DNA of 49,360 nucleotides from Oscillospiraceae bacterium. GTDB lineage: Bacteria; Bacillota; Clostridia; Oscillospirales; Ruminococcaceae. Under the pieces are notes generated by a model, which had not been told where the DNA came from, searched no databases, and saw only the letters and a program-made list of their open reading frames with translations. This document shows, piece by piece, positions 1 through 8,150 of this stretch. How positions within the stretch are numbered: position 1 is the first letter of the stretch; each line of letters starts with the position of its first letter. The DNA lies in the NCBI GenBank assembly GCA_021769725.1, contig JAETSI010000022.1:1-49360 (forward strand). The letters are read 5' to 3'. The position numbers and the translations under genes were made by a program.

Positions 1-75
1 TTCTGTTTATATTTTATTATATCATATCTGCCCCATTATAATCAAGACCGTGTCTGAAAAAGACATACAAAATAC

Positions 76-104
76 TTGATTTATCTGTGTAAATATGTTA
101 TAAT
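76..104 (+). promoter_or_regulatory. sigma-A promoter for the DUF5050-type kinase gene
   Basis: TTGATT (76-81) and TATAAT (99-104) are separated by 17 bp. The start codon lies 47 bp downstream. The spacing is ideal and the -10 box is a perfect match. The rest of the 1-150 stretch is AT-rich with no gene seen. Confidence 0.75.
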
Positions 105-150
105 AAATTATGTATTTACTCTTATTATTAACAAGAAATAAGGTGCTGAT

Positions 151-2406
151 ATGAGCGATATTCATGAAATAATCAAAAATCAGATAAAACAGCCCCTATG
201 GGATAACTGGTACATAAAGGAAGAACTCGGCAGAGGCGGTTCAGCCGTTGTTTACCGAATTGAGGCCAGAAGAGAGAACCGCACTGATGTTTCCGCTCTT
301 AAAGTTGAACCGATTATTGCCGACGAATCCGTATACGTTGACGAAGCACGCCGCATGGAATATCTTGAAAGAAAACGACGTGAAGCTGAAAATGAAACTA
401 CTATCATGTATAAGCTGCGTTCGTCGCCGAATATTGTGCTCTATGAGGACGAAAGCATAAAGCCTCTTGTAGTGGATAATAAACAGATCGGCTACTATAT
501 CATGATACGCATGGAGTGCCTGACCTGTCTGCAAAAGATCATGAAAAACCGGACTTTTGATGTTTCAGAAAAAAATGTGCTGAAGCTTGCCATAGATATA
601 GGAAACGGAATCAAAGCAGCCCATGAGCTGGGGATTATCCACCGTGACGTTAAACCCGGAAATTTCTTTGTATCCGACAGCGGAGTATACAAGCTTGGCG
701 ACTTTAATATTTCAAAAAAATCAGTATCAACACGTTCATTTGCCGGCACAGAGGGCTACATTGCACCGGAAGTATATTATGCACGCTACGGAAATGACGG
801 CTACACAAAACAGGCTGATATTTATTCTTTTGGTATCTCGCTTTACTGTATGATGAACAATTATCAGTTTCCGTTCGGTGATATGTGTCTTCCGGAAGAA
901 GCTATAGACCGACGTATGAAAGGCGAAAACCTTCCAAGACCAAAAAATGCTTCTGTACCGTTTGCAAAGGTCATACTGAAAGCCTGTGCTTTTAACCCGG
1001 CAGAACGCTATCAGAATATGACAAATATGCTCCGTGATCTTATGGCAATACGTGACGGCAGTCCGGTGATAAGTTCGCCGCCCCCCGTTCAGTCTACTGC
1101 CGCAGGAGGCTATGCCGCACCTGCCGCAGGTTACGGAGGATATTCAGGACAGCCGGTAAATCAGCCGATTCAGCAGCCTGTTAATTACGGAGGATATACC
1201 CAGCCTCCTGTTTCTCAGCCACCTAATTATCCGTCAGGTTATCAGCCTGTAGAACGTGTAAATAATGACTCGGCTATACCAAAGATCCTCCTTGGCTCCG
1301 GTATTTTCATACTGGTAGTGATATTGGCAATATTGGTGATATTCCTTGTCCGGCAGCAGAAAGACGACGTTTCAGGCGACGATGATTCGGTTATCGTACC
1401 TCCTGAAACTACAATTTCACAAGAGACGACAGAACCTGACGTTCCTAAAGAAACGGAAAGTACCACTGCTATTACCACGACAGAAACAACGGAAACCACC
1501 GCAACAAGCACGACAACAGCACCGACAACGCAGTCTGTGACAACTGCTTCGCCTGTTACTACCGCTCCGCCTATACCGTCCCCCTCACCTGAAAATGGCA
1601 CGGCATCTGCTAATATTATCAATGGAGGCTATGTGACGTCAGACGGAGTCACGCTGTACTACTCGACAGAAGCCGGATGCATCTATTCTGAATCAAACGG
1701 TGAGACAAAAATCGTTTACAACACCCGGGCAAGCTATATTAACTCTGTAGGGGACAGTCTAATTTTCTGCAACTGGAGCAACGGAAACTATATATGCAGC
1801 ATTAAAAAGGACGGCAGCGGCTTTAATATCCTGAATCCTGCATACTGTTACGAACTCACATACTACGATGACTGGCTGTATTTTTCAGAAATGACCGACC
1901 CGGGGAATACCAGCGCAGGAAACTATATATGCCGCATGAAACCCGACGGCTCAGAATACACTCGGCTGATACAGGCACACTGCTGGTATATGAACGTTGC
2001 AGACGGAAAAATCTTCTTTGTAAACTACGACAATAATTATTCGCTTGATGTTATGAACATAGACGGCAGCGGTCATACCTCCCTGATAAACTCTGTTTCT
2101 GATCTCTGCGTATCAGGCGGCAGAATATACTACTCCTCAAGCCGTGACGACAGGTGGCTGTATTCCATGAACTATGACGGTTCAGACAACAGACTTATCA
2201 GAGACGGCTACACTAAATGCACGAATGTATCCGGCAGCATGATCTACTGTATTGACGAAAACGATCATCTTCTGGTCATAGATTTACAGAACAATTCCGA
2301 AGTAATTTATCCTCATCTTGGCTACATAGGATTTCCGGTAGTTGTCGGCTCAAATCTTTATTCAATGGATCAGGATAACAACGTAAGAAAATTCTCACTT
2401 GACTAA
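151..2406 (+). CDS. Membrane Ser/Thr protein kinase with C-terminal DUF5050/propeller-like ectodomain
   Basis: This is a Hanks-type kinase with one membrane span and an extracellular sensor-like domain, 751 aa. The kinase domain covers about residues 20-300. It has a glycine loop (GRGGSAVVY), the Lys in ALKVEP, and the catalytic loop HRDVKPGN (Asp166). The metal-binding motif reads DFN (Asp184) instead of DFG. The activation segment is FAGTEGYIAPE. A Pro/Gln-rich linker leads to a membrane helix at about 379-401, followed by a Thr-rich, probably extended stalk. The last 260 residues repeat Tyr- and Asp-Gly-rich units such as MKPDGSEYTRL, typical of DUF5050 beta-propeller-like domains. No PASTA repeats are present, so it differs from the PrkC kinase elsewhere in the window. 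It has its own promoter and appears monocistronic. The target and ligand are unknown. Confidence 0.85.
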   Translation: MSDIHEIIKNQIKQPLWDNWYIKEELGRGGSAVVYRIEARRENRTDVSALKVEPIIADESVYVDEARRMEYLERKRREAENETTIMYKLRSSPNIVLYEDESIKPLVVDNKQIGYYIMIRMECLTCLQKIMKNRTFDVSEKNVLKLAIDIGNGIKAAHELGIIHRDVKPGNFFVSDSGVYKLGDFNISKKSVSTRSFAGTEGYIAPEVYYARYGNDGYTKQADIYSFGISLYCMMNNYQFPFGDMCLPEEAIDRRMKGENLPRPKNASVPFAKVILKACAFNPAERYQNMTNMLRDLMAIRDGSPVISSPPPVQSTAAGGYAAPAAGYGGYSGQPVNQPIQQPVNYGGYTQPPVSQPPNYPSGYQPVERVNNDSAIPKILLGSGIFILVVILAILVIFLVRQQKDDVSGDDDSVIVPPETTISQETTEPDVPKETESTTAITTTETTETTATSTTTAPTTQSVTTASPVTTAPPIPSPSPENGTASANIINGGYVTSDGVTLYYSTEAGCIYSESNGETKIVYNTRASYINSVGDSLIFCNWSNGNYICSIKKDGSGFNILNPAYCYELTYYDDWLYFSEMTDPGNTSAGNYICRMKPDGSEYTRLIQAHCWYMNVADGKIFFVNYDNNYSLDVMNIDGSGHTSLINSVSDLCVSGGRIYYSSSRDDRWLYSMNYDGSDNRLIRDGYTKCTNVSGSMIYCIDENDHLLVIDLQNNSEVIYPHLGYIGFPVVVGSNLYSMDQDNNVRKFSLD

Positions 2407-2419
2407 TACTCATAAAAGA

Positions 2420-2454
2420 ACAGCGGCACCGGAAGAAATATCCGATGCCGCTGT
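2420..2454. terminator. Bidirectional terminator between convergent genes
   Basis: A 13-bp stem with one mismatch (2420-2432 with 2442-2454) and a 9-nt loop lies between the kinase gene and the convergent lipoprotein gene. A short T-rich stretch follows on each strand. Confidence 0.7.
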
Positions 2455-2489
2455 CCTTTAAGGGTGGTTTATATGAAAATGAAGATGTC

Positions 2490-4688
2490 TTAATTAATAT
2501 CGGACTCTGCGCTGCCGTTTCGTCCGTGACTGTCCTTTTTGTCCGGCCTTTCCGGCATTTGTTCCGGATCAAAATCTTCAGGCATTTCCGGTCTGCCGTC
2601 GTCACCTGTAGGTGGCTGCATCTGACCGGGATCAAAGCCGTCGGGCATTTCCGGAAACTTATCACCGAATTTTCCGCCGCCAAAGCCGCCGAATCCTCCC
2701 ATTCCTTGTGAACCAATAGTTGAAACAACATTTTCAACGGTAAAACTGCCGACTTCTGTGCCGTCATTTTTATAACCTGACATTTCATAAAGCCCGTGAT
2801 TTTCTGTAGAATCCGAACTTCCGCCAGTATAAATGGTATAGCTTTCACCTGATTTTATATCCGGAGAGCTTATAACTATATGTTCAAAATTCTTGGACGG
2901 AGCGTAACTCAGTATTTCCTTTCCGCTGCTGTCTGTAAGTGTAACAAGAGTACCGCCGCCGCATGAACCTATATTTGCTCCTACAACATTCTGAGAAGAA
3001 TTGTTTCCGGGCAGCTCTGCCATCTGAGCGCTGCCTGCCGCAACAAGCAGACCTCCGCTGACAATTATCTCACCATTTCCATCAAGAGCGCTGTTTCCGC
3101 CGTTTACCGGGCCGTCCACAAGGATTGTTCCGCCGCTTATCGTCATATCTCCGTTAGAATCCAGACCGTCACCGTCAGCATTGACATAAACAAATCCACC
3201 GCTGATATTGATCTGAACACCATCGATGTATGCTCCCATACCTTCCTGAGAAGTATTGCCGTCACTTGCATTGAAACCGTCATCTGAAGCTTTTATTTCA
3301 AGTTCTCCGCCGCATATATCTATAACAGCTGCCTCAATTCCCTCATAAGAAGCAAGGACTTTGACAGTTCCGTCTGATATTTCAGCATGACTGTCTCCGT
3401 GAATACCTTTACCTCCGGAAGAAAGCTCTGAAGTACCTCCGGTGATATTCACATTACCGTTAGAATGAAGAGCATCATCGGCAGAGTCTATAATAAAAGT
3501 TCCGCCGTTTATGATGATCTCTGCCCCTCCTTTTATGCCCTTTGTGCTGGTTGTTTCGGACATACCGCTCTCTGATACAGTTTCATTGGCAGTAAAGCTG
3601 ACATTGCTGTCAGAACTCATTTCAGGGAATCCCCTATATTCAGAATCATTCTGCCGAAAATCCTTGAAATCACCGAAATCCCGTCCGCCGTGCATAACGC
3701 CGAAATCATCATTGTGGGTTTTGGTTGAATTTACGCTGCCTCCCCCGGAGGTTATATTAAATTCTCCGCCGTCTGCAATAAATGATGTCTCCGCCTGAAA
3801 ACCGTCCTGTGCAGCAATTATATTGAAAGTTCCGCCGCATATATAGATAAATCCCTTGGATGTATCTGTCTTATTAGTAGATTTTACGCCGTCCTGACCG
3901 GAATTTACAGTAACAGTTCCGCCGGCAGCCGCAACGTAATCTTTACCTTTTATACCATCAGACACTGCCGTAATATTCAGATTACCGCCTGTTATCACGA
4001 TATCGTCTTTGCAGCGGATACCGTCGTTGTAGTTTCCGTTTACGGTAAGAGAGCCCGTACCGTTTATAGTCAGGCTGTCCTCGCTGAAAACAGCTGCATC
4101 CGGTTCGGTAACGGTATCGTCAGGATAAGAATAATTCTCACCGTCAGAGAGAAAATTCTCACTGTCCGGTGCAAGAGTAATAAAGGTCTTGTCTGCATCC
4201 TGAATGCAGACAGCAGAAGATTTTTCATTTGCAATATTGGCGTTGTCAAGTACAAGCTGTACCTTTGCCTGCGGAGCATTCACGACAATCTGACCATTCG
4301 TGGTCTTGCCGGTTATGCGGTATACGCCCTCTTGAGTTATAGTAACAACAGACGCTTCTGATAAAGCTCCGGAACCCGTTATATCTGCCTTATCACCGTT
4401 AAATCTTATCTCTGCCGTAATTTCTCCATAGTTCTGGTTCATATCCCTGTCAGAAAAAAGCTGACTGAACTTACCGTTTGACAAAGGAATAATTTCCGAC
4501 GACTTTGAAAAGCTGTCAGAAGTAGATTCAGCAGAAAAACCAGAATCATCCGTGAACGGATCTGTTTCCGCAACAGACTCTGACGAAGAATCAGATTTTT
4601 CAGACTTTGAATTACTGCATCCTGCCGTCATAGCTGCAAATGTCAAAGCGGCTGTAAGGAAACTAAATGCTTTTTTATAATGTTTCAT
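2490..4688 (-). CDS. Beta-helix carbohydrate-binding lipoprotein (DUF4353, Cthe_2159-like)
   Basis: This 732-aa protein has a lipoprotein signal peptide with lipobox TAGC (Cys24) followed by a Ser/Asp/Glu-rich linker. From about residue 80 to 600 it is built of short repeating units with the flavour GGxxxINASDDGIxxxG. These match the parallel beta-helix carbohydrate-binding family around Clostridium thermocellum Cthe_2159, described as binding cellulose and acidic polysaccharide. The C-terminal 70 residues are rich in Gly, Met, Pro and Asp (GGFGGFGGGKFGDKFPEM and similar) and look disordered. The start is supported by an AGGAAGGTG ribosome binding site. It is likely anchored on the outer face of the membrane, binding plant polysaccharide or cell-wall glycans. 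The family assignment is good; the ligand is inferred. Confidence 0.8.
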   Translation of the reverse strand: MKHYKKAFSFLTAALTFAAMTAGCSNSKSEKSDSSSESVAETDPFTDDSGFSAESTSDSFSKSSEIIPLSNGKFSQLFSDRDMNQNYGEITAEIRFNGDKADITGSGALSEASVVTITQEGVYRITGKTTNGQIVVNAPQAKVQLVLDNANIANEKSSAVCIQDADKTFITLAPDSENFLSDGENYSYPDDTVTEPDAAVFSEDSLTINGTGSLTVNGNYNDGIRCKDDIVITGGNLNITAVSDGIKGKDYVAAAGGTVTVNSGQDGVKSTNKTDTSKGFIYICGGTFNIIAAQDGFQAETSFIADGGEFNITSGGGSVNSTKTHNDDFGVMHGGRDFGDFKDFRQNDSEYRGFPEMSSDSNVSFTANETVSESGMSETTSTKGIKGGAEIIINGGTFIIDSADDALHSNGNVNITGGTSELSSGGKGIHGDSHAEISDGTVKVLASYEGIEAAVIDICGGELEIKASDDGFNASDGNTSQEGMGAYIDGVQINISGGFVYVNADGDGLDSNGDMTISGGTILVDGPVNGGNSALDGNGEIIVSGGLLVAAGSAQMAELPGNNSSQNVVGANIGSCGGGTLVTLTDSSGKEILSYAPSKNFEHIVISSPDIKSGESYTIYTGGSSDSTENHGLYEMSGYKNDGTEVGSFTVENVVSTIGSQGMGGFGGFGGGKFGDKFPEMPDGFDPGQMQPPTGDDGRPEMPEDFDPEQMPERPDKKDSHGRNGSAESDIN

Positions 4689-4848
4689 TTTTTTGCACCT
4701 TCCTGATTTATTCCCAATTCCGCTTTATTTCTCTTTCTGTGATTATATTATAACGCTCCTTTATGTTAATTATGTGATATTTTTCTGAAAAGTCAATGCC
4801 AACACTTAAATGTGAGCATGGGAAACAAAATCATTTAGATTATTGACA

Positions 4849-4877
4849 TTGACTTTTTAAAATGACAGTAGTATAAT
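4849..4877 (+). promoter_or_regulatory. sigma-A promoter for the amidohydrolase gene
   Basis: TTGACT (4849-4854), a 17-bp spacer and TATAAT (4872-4877) lie 34 bp before the start codon. A second TTGACA starts 6 bp upstream, but its spacing (23 bp) is too long. Confidence 0.75.
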
Positions 4878-4911
4878 TATTTATAGAAAGAATTTCCAGG
4901 AGGTAATAAAC

Positions 4912-5721
4912 ATGGAAAAAGAAATATACAAGGATTATGAGATAATTGACGCTCATGCACATATTTTTCCCGGTGCGATCGCAGAAAAGGCTACCGTTAA
5001 TATAGGCAGATTCTATGATCTGCACATGGATAGCTGCGGCAGTTCAGCCAAACTCATAGAGTCGGGCAGCAAAATCGGAACTTCTCTTTATCTGGTATGC
5101 TCTGTTGCAACTGTACCGCACCAGATCAGCCATATAAATAAATTCATTGCACATGAATGTGAAGAACACAAGTGCTTTTTTGGACTTGGCTCAACTCATC
5201 CTCTGTCAGACAATATTGAAGGCGACATTGAACAGATTAAATCCCTTGGTCTCAAAGGAGTAAAGCTGCATCCGGATTTCCAGACATTCAATGCCGATTC
5301 ACCCGAGGCGTTCAAGATATATGATATAATCGGAGATTCGCTTCCTGTTCTCATTCACTGCGGAGATAACAGATATGAATATTCCTCACCTGAAAGAATT
5401 GCAAACATTGCAAAAAACTTCCCGAAACTGAAACTTATTGCCTCTCATCTGGGCGGATATCAGCGCTGGGACGAGGCACAGGAATATCTTTGTGGATTTG
5501 AGAATGTACGCTTTGATGTATGCAGTTCGCTTGCATTTATGACGCCGGAAAAGGCAGCTGAACGTATACGCAGCTTCGGAGCGGAAAATTGCTTCTTCGG
5601 AACTGATTTCCCCATGTGGTCTCACGAAGCAGAACTTGAACGTCTTATGGCTGTCGGTCTCAGCGACAGCGAACTCAGAGGAGTTCTTGCCGGTAATTTC
5701 AAAGCATTTATGAATGTATAA
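4912..5721 (+). CDS. Amidohydrolase family protein (Amidohydro_2)
   Basis: This is a metal-dependent hydrolase of the amidohydrolase-2 type (PF04909), 269 aa, the usual length for a single TIM barrel. The metal-site pattern is visible along the chain: DAHAH (His15, His17), KLHPD (His120), IHCGD (His149), SHLGG (His179) and GTDFPMW (Asp232). The protein lacks a signal peptide and should be cytoplasmic. An AGGAGG ribosome binding site sits 9 bases before the ATG, and the gene has its own promoter. Relatives include decarboxylases and lactonases such as the ACMSD group; the sequence alone does not give the substrate. Neighbouring genes do not form an obvious pathway with it. Confidence 0.85.
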   Translation: MEKEIYKDYEIIDAHAHIFPGAIAEKATVNIGRFYDLHMDSCGSSAKLIESGSKIGTSLYLVCSVATVPHQISHINKFIAHECEEHKCFFGLGSTHPLSDNIEGDIEQIKSLGLKGVKLHPDFQTFNADSPEAFKIYDIIGDSLPVLIHCGDNRYEYSSPERIANIAKNFPKLKLIASHLGGYQRWDEAQEYLCGFENVRFDVCSSLAFMTPEKAAERIRSFGAENCFFGTDFPMWSHEAELERLMAVGLSDSELRGVLAGNFKAFMNV

Positions 5722-5915
5722 TCTCTTAAAGCAGAATGATAACAATACCGTTAGTTTATAATAACAAAAAATAAAAAAATTTTTTGAAAAGTTCGTCTTT
5801 TTTCCCCTCAAAAATCACTTATTGGTGAAAGCTTTCATAAAGCAGTGTCGGGTATCAATATAAACATTTTTAAAGAACCGGATGCTGATCCTATTAAAAA
5901 GGAGAGGGTGAGACT

Positions 5916-6506
5916 ATGCTTGCCAACACAAAGACAAATTCCGGAGGTGACCTTATCATTTTAGCATTTAATCAGGACAATACAACCTCCACTGAAACAG
6001 GTGATATCAACTGGCTGATAAGCACCTGTAATACATCCAAAGACAGTCTGGAACAGCTGTATATCATGTTCAAGTCTGCGGTTTTCGCAGTGGCATTTGG
6101 TATAACAGCCGACTATCATCTTTCGGAAGACTGCGTTACCGAAACATTTATCCGGCTTACACAGATAAAAAGGTTCAATCCACGCAAAGGTGACGGCAAA
6201 GGTTTCATCCTTACAATCGCACGCAACGTTGCATTAGAGCTTCGCCGGCGCTACAAAAAAGAGATCAGCAACTCTTTCATACAAAGCTACGGCGACGCCG
6301 AGCAAACTGTCGAGGACAGTATATATATAAATCAACTTCTAAAGCATCTTAACGACAAGCAAAGACAAATCGTCATTTTGAAATGCTGCGCTGAAATGAC
6401 TTTCAAGGAAATAGCAAAAGTATTAAAGATCCCCGAAACAACGATCAAGTCAAGGTACAAACGAGCAATGGATATCTTACAGGAAAAGGCAGGTGCAGAC
6501 AAGTGA
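5916..6506 (+). CDS. ECF-type RNA polymerase sigma factor
   Basis: This 196-aa protein has the two conserved modules of a group 4 sigma factor. Region 2 covers about residues 50-115 (LSEDCVTETFIRL, then FILTIARNVALELRRRYKK) and binds core polymerase and the -10 element. Region 4 covers about 140-190 (LNDKQRQIVILKC, then the helix-turn-helix FKEIAKVLKIPETTIKSR) and contacts the -35 element. The N-terminal 35 residues are an extra tail. The ATG is preceded by AAGGAGAGGG. The stop codon overlaps the GTG start of the next gene by 4 bases, so the two are translationally coupled, as expected for a sigma/anti-sigma pair. No second target gene could be deduced here. Confidence 0.9.
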   Translation: MLANTKTNSGGDLIILAFNQDNTTSTETGDINWLISTCNTSKDSLEQLYIMFKSAVFAVAFGITADYHLSEDCVTETFIRLTQIKRFNPRKGDGKGFILTIARNVALELRRRYKKEISNSFIQSYGDAEQTVEDSIYINQLLKHLNDKQRQIVILKCCAEMTFKEIAKVLKIPETTIKSRYKRAMDILQEKAGADK

Positions 6507-8080
6507 AAAAAAATGATTTCAATTCGGATCAGGAATTTGAAAAAATACTGAAAGAAAAAATGAATGAACTTTCTACCTCTGTGGATTGCTTTGACAGAAT
6601 CTCCTCAAGAGCTTTTCCTGAAAAAGACTCGGATTTTTCCGACTGCGGGTTCACCGTAAGCGACCTTGAAAATGTAACAGGAAAGCGCAGAATTCTTCCT
6701 GCACTCAAATGGTTATCTGCGGCTGCGGCAATTGTGCTTTGCATAGGTATAGTTCCTAAAATTGCTCTTATTAACAGCCTGAAGTATTCTATGGAAAACT
6801 GTAATGACAAAGATGGCTGCAACGACATCATACTCAAAATAAATAAAGAGATCCAAAATGGTGATTACTACATCTGTGATCTCACCCTTAACGATTATTT
6901 AAGCCATGATGTTCTTGTTACTCCTATGTACAGATGCCCCTTTGAAGAATGCGATGAAGATATGAATGTGCGGATTTTTGTTAAAACTATCGGAGGGATA
7001 AGAACCAATCAGATATATGCCGTGGAATATTATGGAGTATACTCTGAGGATAATATAGTAGCTGCGGCTGAGACCGGAGTGACTTTCTCCAAAAAGGAAA
7101 TGGCTGAACTGGAAAACGGCTTCAATTACTTCTTTTCCAGTGACGACGAATGTTCCAATGCTGTATCAGCGGCTTTCACCTTCAATAACATCGGAGCACT
7201 CAGCAACAATAATGGAAAGACTATATCAGCGGCAAGCTTTTCTGACTTTTCTTTCTACAAGAAAGGAAAAAGTGTCAAATCTGTCCGGACTGACGTTGTC
7301 TATTACCGATATGACAATCCCGATAATTATTATTACGATTTAAAGGTAACAGACAGCAGCGGTGAAGAAATTCAGATTTCCGAAAATTCATGGAAGCGTT
7401 CCGTTGACTGCAATGGCAATCCGGTTTATACAGATAAAAATTCAAACGTTATGACAAAAACCGATCTCTTTACCGGAAATTATGATATTACCGGCGATAT
7501 CTGCTATTTCACACCTGAAATCTGCTATGCATGGGACAGCAAACAGCAAGTCCGGACAATTGCAGAATATATGGTGGAAACTCACAACGGCTATAACCGC
7601 ACCGGAACTATTTTAAGCACAATTGCTTTTCCGGAGGATACGGCATTCCAGAGAAATCTGCACGTTTACCTCGGCAAGAAAATTCCGGCTGCGGTATATT
7701 CCGCCAATAACTTTGATGAAGTTCAGTATTATACTTCGTTGGATATGACAAGCGTAAATGACAATTATATTTCTGAAAATAAGATAAACGCTGCAATTTC
7801 CGACCTTACTTCAGAATATGATCGTCTTGAGGATACTGCACTCAATACGTATATGACAGACTCTGACAGAAAGCTCCTGGAGATCGAAAAACTGCGGATA
7901 AACAGAGAGTGTGAAAAATGGAATCAGTATGCTGCTTTCATTGATGAAAGTGATCTCCTTCAAAAGCAGCTGTCTGCTATGGAATCTGAAATAAGATATA
8001 ATCAGATACAGGAAGATCTGAAACAACAACAGATAGCTTCCGAAGATAAAAACAACATCCGCCATGATCTGACAGATTAA
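6503..8080 (+). CDS. Probable membrane anti-sigma factor with large ectodomain
   Basis: This 525-aa protein starts at a GTG that overlaps the sigma-factor stop. The N-terminal 65 residues are predicted cytoplasmic, followed by one membrane helix at about residues 70-92 (WLSAAAAIVLCIGIVPK). About 430 extracytoplasmic residues follow, rich in Tyr, Asn and Asp. The last 100 residues look helical and charged and may form a coiled coil. No zinc-binding HxxxCxxC anti-sigma motif is visible, and I recognise no named domain outside the membrane. The anti-sigma role rests on gene order and topology only: a signal sensed outside would release the sigma factor. A bidirectional terminator closes the operon. 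Confidence 0.6.
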   Translation: MKKNDFNSDQEFEKILKEKMNELSTSVDCFDRISSRAFPEKDSDFSDCGFTVSDLENVTGKRRILPALKWLSAAAAIVLCIGIVPKIALINSLKYSMENCNDKDGCNDIILKINKEIQNGDYYICDLTLNDYLSHDVLVTPMYRCPFEECDEDMNVRIFVKTIGGIRTNQIYAVEYYGVYSEDNIVAAAETGVTFSKKEMAELENGFNYFFSSDDECSNAVSAAFTFNNIGALSNNNGKTISAASFSDFSFYKKGKSVKSVRTDVVYYRYDNPDNYYYDLKVTDSSGEEIQISENSWKRSVDCNGNPVYTDKNSNVMTKTDLFTGNYDITGDICYFTPEICYAWDSKQQVRTIAEYMVETHNGYNRTGTILSTIAFPEDTAFQRNLHVYLGKKIPAAVYSANNFDEVQYYTSLDMTSVNDNYISENKINAAISDLTSEYDRLEDTALNTYMTDSDRKLLEIEKLRINRECEKWNQYAAFIDESDLLQKQLSAMESEIRYNQIQEDLKQQQIASEDKNNIRHDLTD

Positions 8081-8116
8081 CGGTGACCCGCCAAACACAA
8101 AAGAAAGTTCAATAAA

Positions 8117-8146
8117 AACGCCTCGGAGATCACTCTCTGAGGCGTT
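8117..8146. terminator. Bidirectional terminator, anti-sigma / asnB
   Basis: The stem AACGCCTC (8117-8124) pairs with GAGGCGTT (8139-8146), with extra pairing inside. An A-run lies on the left and a T-run on the right. It serves the two convergent genes. Confidence 0.75.
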
Positions 8147-8150
8147 GCTT

